NCBI GenBank assembly: GCA_038400315.1
Contig: CP151667.1
Coordinates: forward strand, 3,917,174 to 3,981,173
Direction: 5' to 3'
From: Isosphaeraceae bacterium EP7
GTDB lineage: Bacteria; Planctomycetota; Planctomycetia; Isosphaerales; Isosphaeraceae
DNA length: 64,000 bases
Below are positions 1-7,495 of this stretch, piece by piece; the stretch's first letter is position 1, and the number at the start of each line of letters is the position of its first letter. The notes beneath the pieces were generated by a model. That model ran no database searches. It saw nothing but the letters and a program-made list of their open reading frames with translations, and had not been told where the DNA came from. The position numbers were made by a program, and so were the translations under genes.

Positions 1-168
1 AGCGGGCGGACCCGGATGTACGTCAGCCAGGGGATCGGGGCCAAAGACCCGCTGCGCTACGGCGGCTGCCGCCCCGAGGTCGCCCGGATCGTCCTGCGAG
101 CCTCGGGCATGCCGGCGGCAGGTCGGACGTTGCTCCATGAGCAGCTCGATGAGTCGACGATCTCTTGA
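1..168 (+). CDS. Metallophosphoesterase, C-terminal fragment
   Basis: This is the last 55 codons of a gene that begins before the window and ends with TGA at 166-168. The readable tail contains TRMYVSQGIGAKDPLRYGGC followed by RPEVARIVLR. This matches the closing beta strands of calcineurin-like phosphoesterases of the YaeI/UDP-diacylglucosamine hydrolase-like group, which end in a MYVSRGLG...R(F/Y)...PE(I/V) pattern. The metal-binding motifs lie upstream and cannot be seen, so the substrate is unknown. The assignment rests only on tail similarity recalled from the family. Confidence 0.6.
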   Translation, partial: SGRTRMYVSQGIGAKDPLRYGGCRPEVARIVLRASGMPAAGRTLLHEQLDESTIS

Positions 169-219
169 ACCCTGCCGCCGGACCCCCTCCACGCGGGGCC
201 CGGCGCGGTCGTTCCCGCC

Positions 220-1542
220 TCAGACCGTGGGGTAGACCCAAGGGGCCCGATAGTCGCGGCGGAGCAGGGCGTTGGCCTCGTCGTCGCCGATGACCCGCTC
301 TTTCGCGCCGTCCCAGGCCAGGGATCGGCCGAGCTTCATCGAGATGTTGCCGAGGTGGCAGATCGTCGTCGAGACGTGCCCCTCTTCGATGTCGGCGACG
401 GGCCTCGATCGGGCCTCGATCGCCTCCAGGAAGTTCCGCCAGTGGGCGCGGTTGCCCGGGATGATGTTGGCGTCGCCCTCCTCGTGAGGCTTGACCGTCT
501 CGCGGACGAAGTCCATGTGGACTGGCTTGCCGTCGCCTTCGGGGATGAAGTCCCACTCGTCGATGGAAACCTTCAAGGTCCCCTTGTCGCCGTAGAAATT
601 CACGCCCCAGCCGTACTTGGGGTCGTCCTGCTTGCCCCAGGTCCGATGCTCCCAGATGGCGGTCAGGTCGCCGTAGTCGAGCGTGATCGTCTGGGTGTCT
701 GTCGTGTTGGCCTTCCCCTTCTTCTCGACGTAAATCCCGCCGCTGGAGCTGACCGACCTCGGGTAGCGGACGCCCATCAGGTAGCGTGCGGCGTCGAGCA
801 TGTGCACGGCCATGTCGCCGGTGATGCCGCTGCAATATTCGGTGAACTTGCGCCACTGGCGGGGGTGGGTCAGCACGCTGTAGGGACGCATGGGCGCGGG
901 GCCGGTCCACATCTCGTAGTCGAGGTTGGCCGGTGGCGCGGAATCGGGCGGGTTGGCGTCGCCTCGCATGTGCCAGTAGCAGTACGCCTTGACCAGCCCG
1001 ACCTTGCCCAGGTGCCCTTCCTTCAGGAAGTCGCGGGCCTTGACGATGTGCGGCGTGCTCCGGCGCTGGGTGCCCACCTGCACCACCCGCCCGGTGCGCC
1101 TGGCGGCGGCGACCATCGCCTTGCCTTCGTCGACGGTGTGCGAGATCGGCTTCTCGACGTAAACATCGGCCCCCGAATCGACCGCGGCGATCATCGTCAG
1201 GGCGTGCCAGTGGTCGGGCGTCGCCACGATGACGATGTCCAGCTCGCGCGGCTTGAGCATCTCGCGGAAGTCGGCGTAGGTCTTGGGCCGCTTGCCCTGC
1301 GCCGCGTTCATCCGGTCGGCGCTCTCATTGAGCAGGTTCGAGTCGACGTCGCACATCGAGACGACCTCGACGTCGGCCACATCGCGCAGCCGGTCGAGGT
1401 CGTAATTGCCGAACCAGCCGCAGCCGATCACGCCGACCTTGTACTTCTTGCCGGCGACCATCGCCCGAGCCCGGCTTTCCGCCGCGCCCAGCGCCAGACT
1501 CCCCGCCGCCGAAGTCTGAAGGAACCGTCTCCGGTCGATCAT
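220..1542 (-). CDS. Gfo/Idh/MocA family oxidoreductase with Tat signal
   Basis: A 440-residue NAD(P)-dependent oxidoreductase predicted to leave the cytoplasm. Residues 4-27 form a twin-arginine signal (DRRRFLQTSAAG, then an Ala-rich h-region). The Rossmann fold follows with VGVIGCGWFG (G40, G42, G45), and the family EKP motif appears in VYVEKPISH. The C-terminal half is the usual alpha/beta substrate domain with GDMAVHMLD. An ATG six bases upstream (1548) is also in frame, but the GAGG ribosome-binding site lies one base from it and seven from the ATG at 1542, so 1542 is preferred. Such Tat-exported members are very abundant in planctomycetes and usually act on sugars or inositols. The exact substrate cannot be read from the sequence. 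Confidence 0.93.
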   Translation of the reverse strand: MIDRRRFLQTSAAGSLALGAAESRARAMVAGKKYKVGVIGCGWFGNYDLDRLRDVADVEVVSMCDVDSNLLNESADRMNAAQGKRPKTYADFREMLKPRELDIVIVATPDHWHALTMIAAVDSGADVYVEKPISHTVDEGKAMVAAARRTGRVVQVGTQRRSTPHIVKARDFLKEGHLGKVGLVKAYCYWHMRGDANPPDSAPPANLDYEMWTGPAPMRPYSVLTHPRQWRKFTEYCSGITGDMAVHMLDAARYLMGVRYPRSVSSSGGIYVEKKGKANTTDTQTITLDYGDLTAIWEHRTWGKQDDPKYGWGVNFYGDKGTLKVSIDEWDFIPEGDGKPVHMDFVRETVKPHEEGDANIIPGNRAHWRNFLEAIEARSRPVADIEEGHVSTTICHLGNISMKLGRSLAWDGAKERVIGDDEANALLRRDYRAPWVYPTV

Positions 1543-1953
1543 CGTCATGCCTCATCTCAAGGTTGGAGCCGACCCAGGGCGAGTTGGAGTGAAGTCCATC
1601 ACCCTAACGAATCCCGACGTGTCGGCCAAGCCTCCGAAGAGCCGCGTAGGGTGAGTGTCGACCCGTGTACGAGACCCTGTTACGGAACCTGTGGCTCCGG
1701 GATTCGAAGCGACACAGACCCTTTTAATCATTGAAGTTACATATGCTAGGGGCGGTCTCGAGGAGCCGATCCCAGGTGCCTTCCGCAGGGCTAGGTCCAG
1801 GGATTTGATCTCCCGAGTGTTCGATTGATTGCGTGCGGAATCCGATCTTATAAGTTTCATTATGATGTTGAATCGGCCAAGTTACTCTGCAATGATCTGC
1901 AATCCAACCCTCCCGCCAAATTCCGGCATGCTGTCTAAAAAGGAGAATCCTTC
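1543..1953. other. Intergenic region, no gene seen
   Basis: About 410 bases between two divergent genes. I see no convincing ORF or RNA gene. It contains one plausible sigma-70-like promoter facing the lipoprotein gene, given as a separate entry, and a purine-rich ribosome-binding site just before 1954. Confidence 0.5.
1825..1854 (+). promoter_or_regulatory. Candidate sigma-70-like promoter
   Basis: TTGATT (1825-1830) and TATAAG (1849-1854) are separated by 18 bases, about 100 bases upstream of the small lipoprotein gene at 1954 and its DUF1559 neighbour. Both boxes match the bacterial consensus at four or more positions in an otherwise GC-rich region. No experimental support is possible here. 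Confidence 0.4.
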
Positions 1954-2169
1954 ATGCCGAGCCGCGGTTCGCTTCCATTTCGCGGATTGCACGCAGTCTT
2001 GCTTGCGGTCATGGCCGTAGGTCCGATCGGCTTCTTAAGCGGTTGCGGTGGATCCGACGCTCAAACCCACGTTGCGGTCGACAAGGAGAAGGAGGCGACC
2101 GCCTTGAAATCGATGGCCGACTTCTACGCGAAGAAGCAGGGCAAGTCAAAAGGGCGGCCCATTCGCTGA
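1954..2169 (+). CDS. Small secreted lipoprotein
   Basis: A 71-residue protein. It has a basic N-terminus, a hydrophobic stretch (about residues 12-28) and a lipobox-like LSGC with the Cys at position 31, so a lipid-anchored export product is likely. The mature part is only about 40 residues, rich in Lys and Glu ([20 protein letters not shown]). The start is supported by AGGAG eight bases upstream of the ATG. It lies 100 bases before a DUF1559 gene, an arrangement repeated at 15.4-17.0 kb, which suggests that the lipoprotein and the pseudopilin-like protein are made together. No function is known. Confidence 0.75.
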   Translation: MPSRGSLPFRGLHAVLLAVMAVGPIGFLSGCGGSDAQTHVAVDKEKEATALKSMADFYAKKQGKSKGRPIR

Positions 2170-2270
2170 GGCCAGCCCGGCGGCACCTCGTTTTCATCAA
2201 TCCGACCTCTCGTCGATCGTCCCTTATTCAACGGTGGGGTCGTTCTCTCCTCCCATTCATAGGATATGTG

Positions 2271-3305
2271 ATGAACCGAAACGTACGACGCGGCTTCACC
2301 CTGATTGAGCTGCTGGTGGTCATCTCCATCATCGCGGTGCTCATCGCATTGCTACTTCCCGCCGTCCAGGCGGCTCGCGAGGCGGCCAGGCGTGCCCAGT
2401 GCATCAACAATCTCAAGCAGGTTGGCCTGGCCATGCATAATTATCACAGCGCAATCGGCTCGTTCCCGATGACCAGCACGACGGCGATCGCCGAACCCGG
2501 CGGCGGGCCGACCAGCTGGGGGACCTGGAGCGCGCACTCCTTGCTTCTGCCCTATCTCGAACAGAAGCCGATCTACGACAACATCAACTTCAACTGGACG
2601 AGCTGGTATGGAACCGGTGGGTTGCAGAACCTCACCGTCTTCACGCTCAAGTTGAATGCCTTCGTCTGCCCCTCCGATGGGTTGACCGGCCAGGAGAACA
2701 CGAACAACTATTTCGGCTCGGTCGGCACGACCTCCGGCTTCATGAACAACGCCGACTCGACCGGGATTTACGCGTTCGGGCGGACTTACGGCATCTCGAA
2801 CATCAGCGACGGGACGTCGAACACGATCGCCTATTCCGAGGCCCTTGTGTCGACCACTCCCGGCACTGCCAAGCAGACCAAGTGGCGTGATGGCCCCGCG
2901 GCTGGAAGCGACGGAGGGGCCGCTTATCGACTCCTCGACGCGACGCAGAACCTGCCGGCCCTCCTGCAAGATTTCCAGACCTGCAACACGAACTTCACGA
3001 CCACGCCCAACTATGGGCAGCGGGGCTACCGCTGGGGCCTGGGCGGCCTGGGCGAGACGCTGTTCCAGACCCTGATCCCGCCGAACTCCACCAACTATCC
3101 CTGGAATTCGTGCCGGCTGGACTGCCCCGGCTGCGGAGCCCTTCAGACCGGCTACTTCAACGCCAGCAGTAACCATCCCGGCGGCGTCAACGTGACGATG
3201 GCCGATGGCAGCGTGAAGTTCATCAAGTCGACCGTCAACCAGCAGACCTACTGGGCACTCGGCACCAAGGCCGGCGGCGAAGTGATCAGCTCGGACGGCT
3301 ACTAA
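2271..3305 (+). CDS. DUF1559 pseudopilin-like protein
   Basis: A 344-residue member of the large planctomycete DUF1559 family. The N-terminus is a type II/IV pilin-type prepilin peptide ([19 protein letters not shown], then [17 protein letters not shown]). Cleavage is expected after the Gly, with the Phe methylated. The body carries the family's Gly/Asn-rich globular domain, and the C-terminus has the typical [17 protein letters not shown] segment. In-frame sequence is open further upstream, but the ATG at 2271 places the prepilin leader correctly. Such proteins occur in dozens of copies per planctomycete genome and are thought to be surface pseudopilins. A specific role is not known. Confidence 0.95.
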   Translation: MNRNVRRGFTLIELLVVISIIAVLIALLLPAVQAAREAARRAQCINNLKQVGLAMHNYHSAIGSFPMTSTTAIAEPGGGPTSWGTWSAHSLLLPYLEQKPIYDNINFNWTSWYGTGGLQNLTVFTLKLNAFVCPSDGLTGQENTNNYFGSVGTTSGFMNNADSTGIYAFGRTYGISNISDGTSNTIAYSEALVSTTPGTAKQTKWRDGPAAGSDGGAAYRLLDATQNLPALLQDFQTCNTNFTTTPNYGQRGYRWGLGGLGETLFQTLIPPNSTNYPWNSCRLDCPGCGALQTGYFNASSNHPGGVNVTMADGSVKFIKSTVNQQTYWALGTKAGGEVISSDGY

Positions 3306-3362
3306 GCCTCGCGCGTCCCTGAAAATTGCCTCCCCCTCGTGATTGATGGCGGAGCTCGTTGC

Positions 3363-3407
3363 GGCCCACCCCCGGATCGGCCGATCCGGGGGTGGGCCGT
3401 ACGTTTT
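3363..3407 (+). terminator. Rho-independent terminator after DUF1559 gene
   Basis: An 18-base arm (3363-3380) is followed directly by its exact reverse complement (3381-3398), and a GTACGTTTT tract follows. It lies 58 bases after the DUF1559 stop. It also argues that the next gene starts downstream of this hairpin. Confidence 0.8.
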
Positions 3408-3447
3408 CGCCCCCGGGCCATGCCCGACGAACCCATCACCTTCAACG

Positions 3448-4194
3448 ATGAGAGTTCCGCACGTGTCATCCACTAAAATCGAACCTTCGCCAATCCGGGC
3501 CTGGGCCCTGGCGCTCTTGGCCGGGCTGGTCGCGGGGCTCGCCTCCTGGCTGATCGGGGAGGGCCTGAACGGTCGGATCCAGCCGAGGCTCCTCGCGACC
3601 AACGGTTTCCCCACGCCCGAGGAGGCCCTCGCGGCGGCGAACGCGAGCAAGGCGGCCGTGGCGCTGCAGATGTCCGTCGCCTACGGCACGCTGGGGGCGG
3701 CGTTGGGCCTGACCCTCGGGCTGGCCGGGGGGGGCATGCGTCGCGAAACGCGTTCCGCCGGGGGCGCGGCGGCCATCGGGGCGATCCTCGGAGGCGTCGT
3801 CGGGGCCGTCCTGCCCCAGGCCGTCGTGCCGGTCTATTTCAAGTACTATGACCCGGACAGCGATGACCTCGTCCTGGCGATCCTGACCCTCGGCGGGATC
3901 GCGGGCGCCGTCGGCGCCTCCGCGGGCGCGTCGCTCGGGATGGGCCTCGGCGGACGCGGACGGATCAGCCGGGCCGCCGTCGGTGGCCTGGTCGGGGCCA
4001 TCGCCGGAATCGTCCTCTACGTGGTTGCCGGCACCCTGGCGTTCCCGCTCGACCAGACGACCAAGCCGATCTCCGCGACGTCGGGCTCCAGGCTCGCCGC
4101 CCGACTCCTGGTCGCGCTGTTCGCCGCCGCGGGCGCGACGATGGTCGTCCGGTCAACGCCCAAAGCTCATCCCGTGTCGTTCCAGGATGCCTGA
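3448..4194 (+). CDS. Glycine/alanine-rich integral membrane protein
   Basis: A protein of about 248 residues of unknown function. Five or more hydrophobic segments are visible, e.g. around RAWALALLAGLVAGLASWL, TLGAALGLTLGLAGG, GAILGGVVGAVLPQ, AILTLGGIAGAVGASAGA and GLVGAIAGIVLYVVAG, with many small-residue GxxxG-like patterns. The start is uncertain: the ATG at 3448 and a GTG at 3463 are both in frame, and neither has a strong ribosome-binding site. An upstream ATG at 3343 would read through the terminator hairpin and is rejected. The stop codon lies within a second terminator stem. I do not recognise a named family. Confidence 0.7.
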   Translation: MRVPHVSSTKIEPSPIRAWALALLAGLVAGLASWLIGEGLNGRIQPRLLATNGFPTPEEALAAANASKAAVALQMSVAYGTLGAALGLTLGLAGGGMRRETRSAGGAAAIGAILGGVVGAVLPQAVVPVYFKYYDPDSDDLVLAILTLGGIAGAVGASAGASLGMGLGGRGRISRAAVGGLVGAIAGIVLYVVAGTLAFPLDQTTKPISATSGSRLAARLLVALFAAAGATMVVRSTPKAHPVSFQDA

Positions 4195-4220
4195 GCCGGG
4201 TCGATCTGAAGACCCGGCTC
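4193..4220. terminator. Hairpin terminator between convergent genes
   Basis: GAGCCGGGTC (4193-4202) and GACCCGGCTC (4211-4220) form a perfect 10-bp stem with an 8-base loop. The stem overlaps the stop codon of the membrane protein. It lies between convergent genes and could serve both, although the T-tract is weak. Confidence 0.6.
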
Positions 4221-4281
4221 GTCCCTCGATTTCGAAGAAGGTCCCGGTCGAATCCGGCACGTGGCCGAGCCGGGCCTTCGT

Positions 4282-7200
4282 TCATCGGGGCTGGATGCCG
4301 GGGGCGCGGGCAATGGGCGTGGCCTGGCCGGCACCCGGGCCTTCGAATCGGCGGATGGTCAGGTCGTCGAAGAAGACCTCGCCGAAACCGATCAGGCCGA
4401 GGGTGACGTACAACGGGCCGTCGGCGGGGGCCCGGCGATAGATGGGGACCTCACGCCACTCGGTCACGGCGTCGGTCGTGCGGAACTGCAAGGTCTCGCC
4501 GCCGAGGGAGTCGCGGATGAACAGGCCGCCGGCGCCCGGGGTGACCATCCGGGGCATCTTCACCCAGACCGAGATCCGCGCCAGCTCGCCGGCCTTCATC
4601 TCGATGGACGGGGAGCGAACGGCCGCGGCGGGGAATTCCATCGTCGGGGAGAGCATGTCGCCCGAGATTCCGGTCGCGGGCATCACTCGCAACGCGAGTG
4701 CGTTGCCTTCGCGGCCCGTGCCGGCGGGGATGAGTCTCACGCTCGGCTCGACGTCCTCGTAATTCTTGCCCGCCTGGAGCCAGCTTGCCTTGAAGGCGGC
4801 GGCGTCCTCGAACGTGCCGTCCTGCAACTGGTCCGGGCCGTAATTGGGCTCGTCCATCTTGTCGAGCCAGAGCCAATTCTGGGACAGCAGGTTGAACGAG
4901 AGCAGGGGGGCGCTGGCGACGGGGCTCAGCAGCGGTCCCGGAGGCCTGCGCGGCTTGGGCGGTGGGTTTCGCGTCTTCTTGCGCTGGGTGTCCGACGGAT
5001 CGGGGGGCGGCGAGAGGGCCTTGTTCATGGCGGTGAAGGCCGAATCGAACTGGAGCCGCATCAGGTGCCTGAGGTAGCGGCCGACGCGGCGGGCTTCGCC
5101 CCAGGCCAGGGCGTAGTCCTCGCGTTCCATCGCCTCCCGAGCCGCGCGGATGTGTTCGTCGGCGTCGCTGATGAGCTGGTTGGCCCCCTCGATCGTGTGG
5201 CCGTCGTCGGCCAGTCGACCCTGGACCTCGACCACCCACTCGCGATGGTCTTGCGCCTGCGCGATGGCCATCTGCACGGCCATCGGCCGGACCTGCTCGA
5301 TCGCGGCGGCCAGGCGGCCGGGCATCGACTGGTCGGTGGTGACGAGGATGGTGGCGGTGCCCGAGAACTCGGGCAGGGTGATCCTGATTCCGCCGGGGAC
5401 CTGCTCGCGATCGAGCACCTTGACCTCGCCCGGGCTGATCTCAAAAGCCTGTGAGCTGATCGGGGCGACGACGGTGATGGTCATGTCATTGATGGCCATC
5501 TGCGACGGCTGGAACTGGCTCCCCGCGGCGAAGTCGGCCACCAGCAGCAGGCTCCCCTTTCGGTCCTTGGTCCGCAGCCGGGCAGCCTTGGTCGTGGGCA
5601 GCGGCTTGGCCTCGTCCTGCTTGCGCACGCTGTTGGTCGTGGTGATCACGCCGACGGGGGGGAGCAGGCTCGGCTCGGGGGGATAGGCGTCGAGGATGTC
5701 GATCGGGCCCGCGCGGTCGGCCAGGATCGACTCGAACAGGTCGAGTTCCTCGTTGAGCAACGCCAGCTCGTAGAGCATCATCCGGCCCTGCTCGCGGGTC
5801 AGGTCGGCGTCTCCGCGGAAGACCAGGCCGCGGTAGCCCGACATCAACGCGGCGAACGCGGCCAGCCGGACCTGATCGTGCTGCACCCGGGGCTCGCCCC
5901 AGCCGGGCGGCACGTCGCCCCCCCAGACGGCCGAGCGGACGTCCTTTGAGCCGCTCAGCGGGATGTCGGCGTAGAAGAGGGCCTCGGCATTGTTCAGGGC
6001 GGTCAGGGCGCGTCGGCTTGCCATCGCACGCTGGGCCCAGAAGATCTCCAGCGAGCTGCCCCAGTCGGGGTATCGGTCGCCCAGCAGGTCGAGGCCCTTG
6101 GGCGGCATCGTGTAGGAGGCGTATTCGTCGGCGACGTGACCGGTGGCGAGCGTCACGGGCAGGTCGGTGTTGCGCAGGCCGGTGACCGCGTCGCGAATCC
6201 GGTCGAGCTCGGCGCGCCGCGTCTCGGGGTCTCGGGCCGCGCCGAGCTCGTCGCCCAGGTGCCAGGCGAGAACCTCTCCGGGCGCCGAGAATCCTTTCGC
6301 CGCGGCGACAAGCTCGTCGGCCGTCGGCTGGGCGTCGCCGGAGCCGACGGAGAGCTTGGGGATGATCTTCAGGCCCTTGGCGACGGCCTTGTCGATGAGT
6401 TCCTTGGGGGCGTCGACGGGCACGCGGATCGCGTCGAACCCGGCCCGACGCAGGGCTTCGATGTCGGCGCCTGGGGCGTCGATCGCGGTGAAGAAGTACG
6501 GCTGCCCGTCTCGGGACAGCCGATTGCGCACCATCGAGACGCCGGCCGGAACATCCTCGTCGGCGACGTCGCCCGCGGCGGCGGCCTCGGGAGTCCGCGC
6601 CGGCCTGGTCGGGGCGGGAGTCGCCCCCTCGGGCACGGGGCTGACGCTCAGCTCGTCCAGGAAGACGTCGGTCTGACCCTGGCCCGAGTAGACGTTGAGG
6701 ATCAGGGCCTCCAGGTAGGCCCCTTCCAGCGGGACCGTGCGGTGGGTCGCCGTGCGCCTGATCTGGACCTGACGCCTGACCTCGTCGGGGAAGTTCTCGA
6801 TGACCAGGCGCTGCCAGCGGTCGGTGTTCTCGTAGATCGTGCCCGGGACCATGATGAAGTAGGGGCGGCCCTCCTCGTCCAGGTCCTTGGGCAGGATAAC
6901 CTTCGCCAGCAGCCGCGTGCCCGGCTTGCTGGCTCGCACGTAGAGCTGGACGCCCAACTTCGGCCCGATGAGGGCGTGCGGCAGCGGGTAGCTGAAGTAG
7001 AAGTTGCTGCCCAGGCCCGCGTTGAACGTGATGCGCTCGGACGACTTGCCGTCGTGCGCCGCGCGGCCGGTGCGCTCGTGGGCCTGCAGGGCGATGCTGG
7101 CGTCGGAGGTCTCCTGCGTCCAGGCGATCTCGTCGCCCTCGAACCCGTCGCGCAGGGTGACCCCCGGTGGGGCATCGGCGTCGATCTCATCGGCGTCGTC

Positions 7201-7284
7201 GGCGGTGGCGAAGGCCACGCCCAGGATGCACGCCATGATCGATAATGCGAGGGCTGCAGATCGGAACGGATGTGGCGCCACCAT
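4282..7284 (-). CDS. Large exported protein with glycoside-hydrolase-like barrel
   Basis: A 1000-residue protein with a Sec signal peptide (residues 1-27, ending near AFA). The start is supported by AGGAGG ten bases upstream. Residues about 40-215 look like a beta-sandwich carbohydrate-binding domain (GFEGDEIAWTQE... ending DVFLDELSVSP). Residues about 235-560 resemble a TIM-barrel hydrolase (YFFTAIDAPGADIEALRRAG, AWHLGDELG). Residues about 560-760 are linker and helical. The last 170 residues form a second sandwich-like domain (DGTFEDAAAFKASWLQAGKN... ending EVFFDDLTIRR). The layout suggests a periplasmic or surface protein acting on glycans. I cannot assign a GH family or identify the catalytic pair with certainty. 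Confidence 0.8.
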   Translation of the reverse strand: MVAPHPFRSAALALSIMACILGVAFATADDADEIDADAPPGVTLRDGFEGDEIAWTQETSDASIALQAHERTGRAAHDGKSSERITFNAGLGSNFYFSYPLPHALIGPKLGVQLYVRASKPGTRLLAKVILPKDLDEEGRPYFIMVPGTIYENTDRWQRLVIENFPDEVRRQVQIRRTATHRTVPLEGAYLEALILNVYSGQGQTDVFLDELSVSPVPEGATPAPTRPARTPEAAAAGDVADEDVPAGVSMVRNRLSRDGQPYFFTAIDAPGADIEALRRAGFDAIRVPVDAPKELIDKAVAKGLKIIPKLSVGSGDAQPTADELVAAAKGFSAPGEVLAWHLGDELGAARDPETRRAELDRIRDAVTGLRNTDLPVTLATGHVADEYASYTMPPKGLDLLGDRYPDWGSSLEIFWAQRAMASRRALTALNNAEALFYADIPLSGSKDVRSAVWGGDVPPGWGEPRVQHDQVRLAAFAALMSGYRGLVFRGDADLTREQGRMMLYELALLNEELDLFESILADRAGPIDILDAYPPEPSLLPPVGVITTTNSVRKQDEAKPLPTTKAARLRTKDRKGSLLLVADFAAGSQFQPSQMAINDMTITVVAPISSQAFEISPGEVKVLDREQVPGGIRITLPEFSGTATILVTTDQSMPGRLAAAIEQVRPMAVQMAIAQAQDHREWVVEVQGRLADDGHTIEGANQLISDADEHIRAAREAMEREDYALAWGEARRVGRYLRHLMRLQFDSAFTAMNKALSPPPDPSDTQRKKTRNPPPKPRRPPGPLLSPVASAPLLSFNLLSQNWLWLDKMDEPNYGPDQLQDGTFEDAAAFKASWLQAGKNYEDVEPSVRLIPAGTGREGNALALRVMPATGISGDMLSPTMEFPAAAVRSPSIEMKAGELARISVWVKMPRMVTPGAGGLFIRDSLGGETLQFRTTDAVTEWREVPIYRRAPADGPLYVTLGLIGFGEVFFDDLTIRRFEGPGAGQATPIARAPGIQPR

Positions 7285-7495
7285 AGGTCATCGACCTCCT
7301 TGTCGACTCGCCTCCTCCGGGCCCTGACGCGATTCCGAGATCGCCCCCGCCGAGGCGACGGCACTCTACCCACGCCCCAGACATGCGCGAAGGTCAACCC
7401 CGGCTCGACCTCGCCGCCCCGCGGGCGTTAGACTTGCCCACCCGGCCGCTTCGACGCGGCGTTTTCATGAGCCAGACCAAACGGAACCAGCGAGC

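Noticed and set aside
355-1734. 459-codon open frame antisense to the Gfo/Idh gene
   Set aside because: It lies wholly opposite a clear oxidoreductase gene and has repetitive Arg/Val/Asp composition typical of antisense frames in high-GC DNA.
2352-3650. 432-codon antisense frame over the first DUF1559 gene
   Set aside because: Opposes the pseudopilin gene and its terminator; composition is that of a shadow frame.
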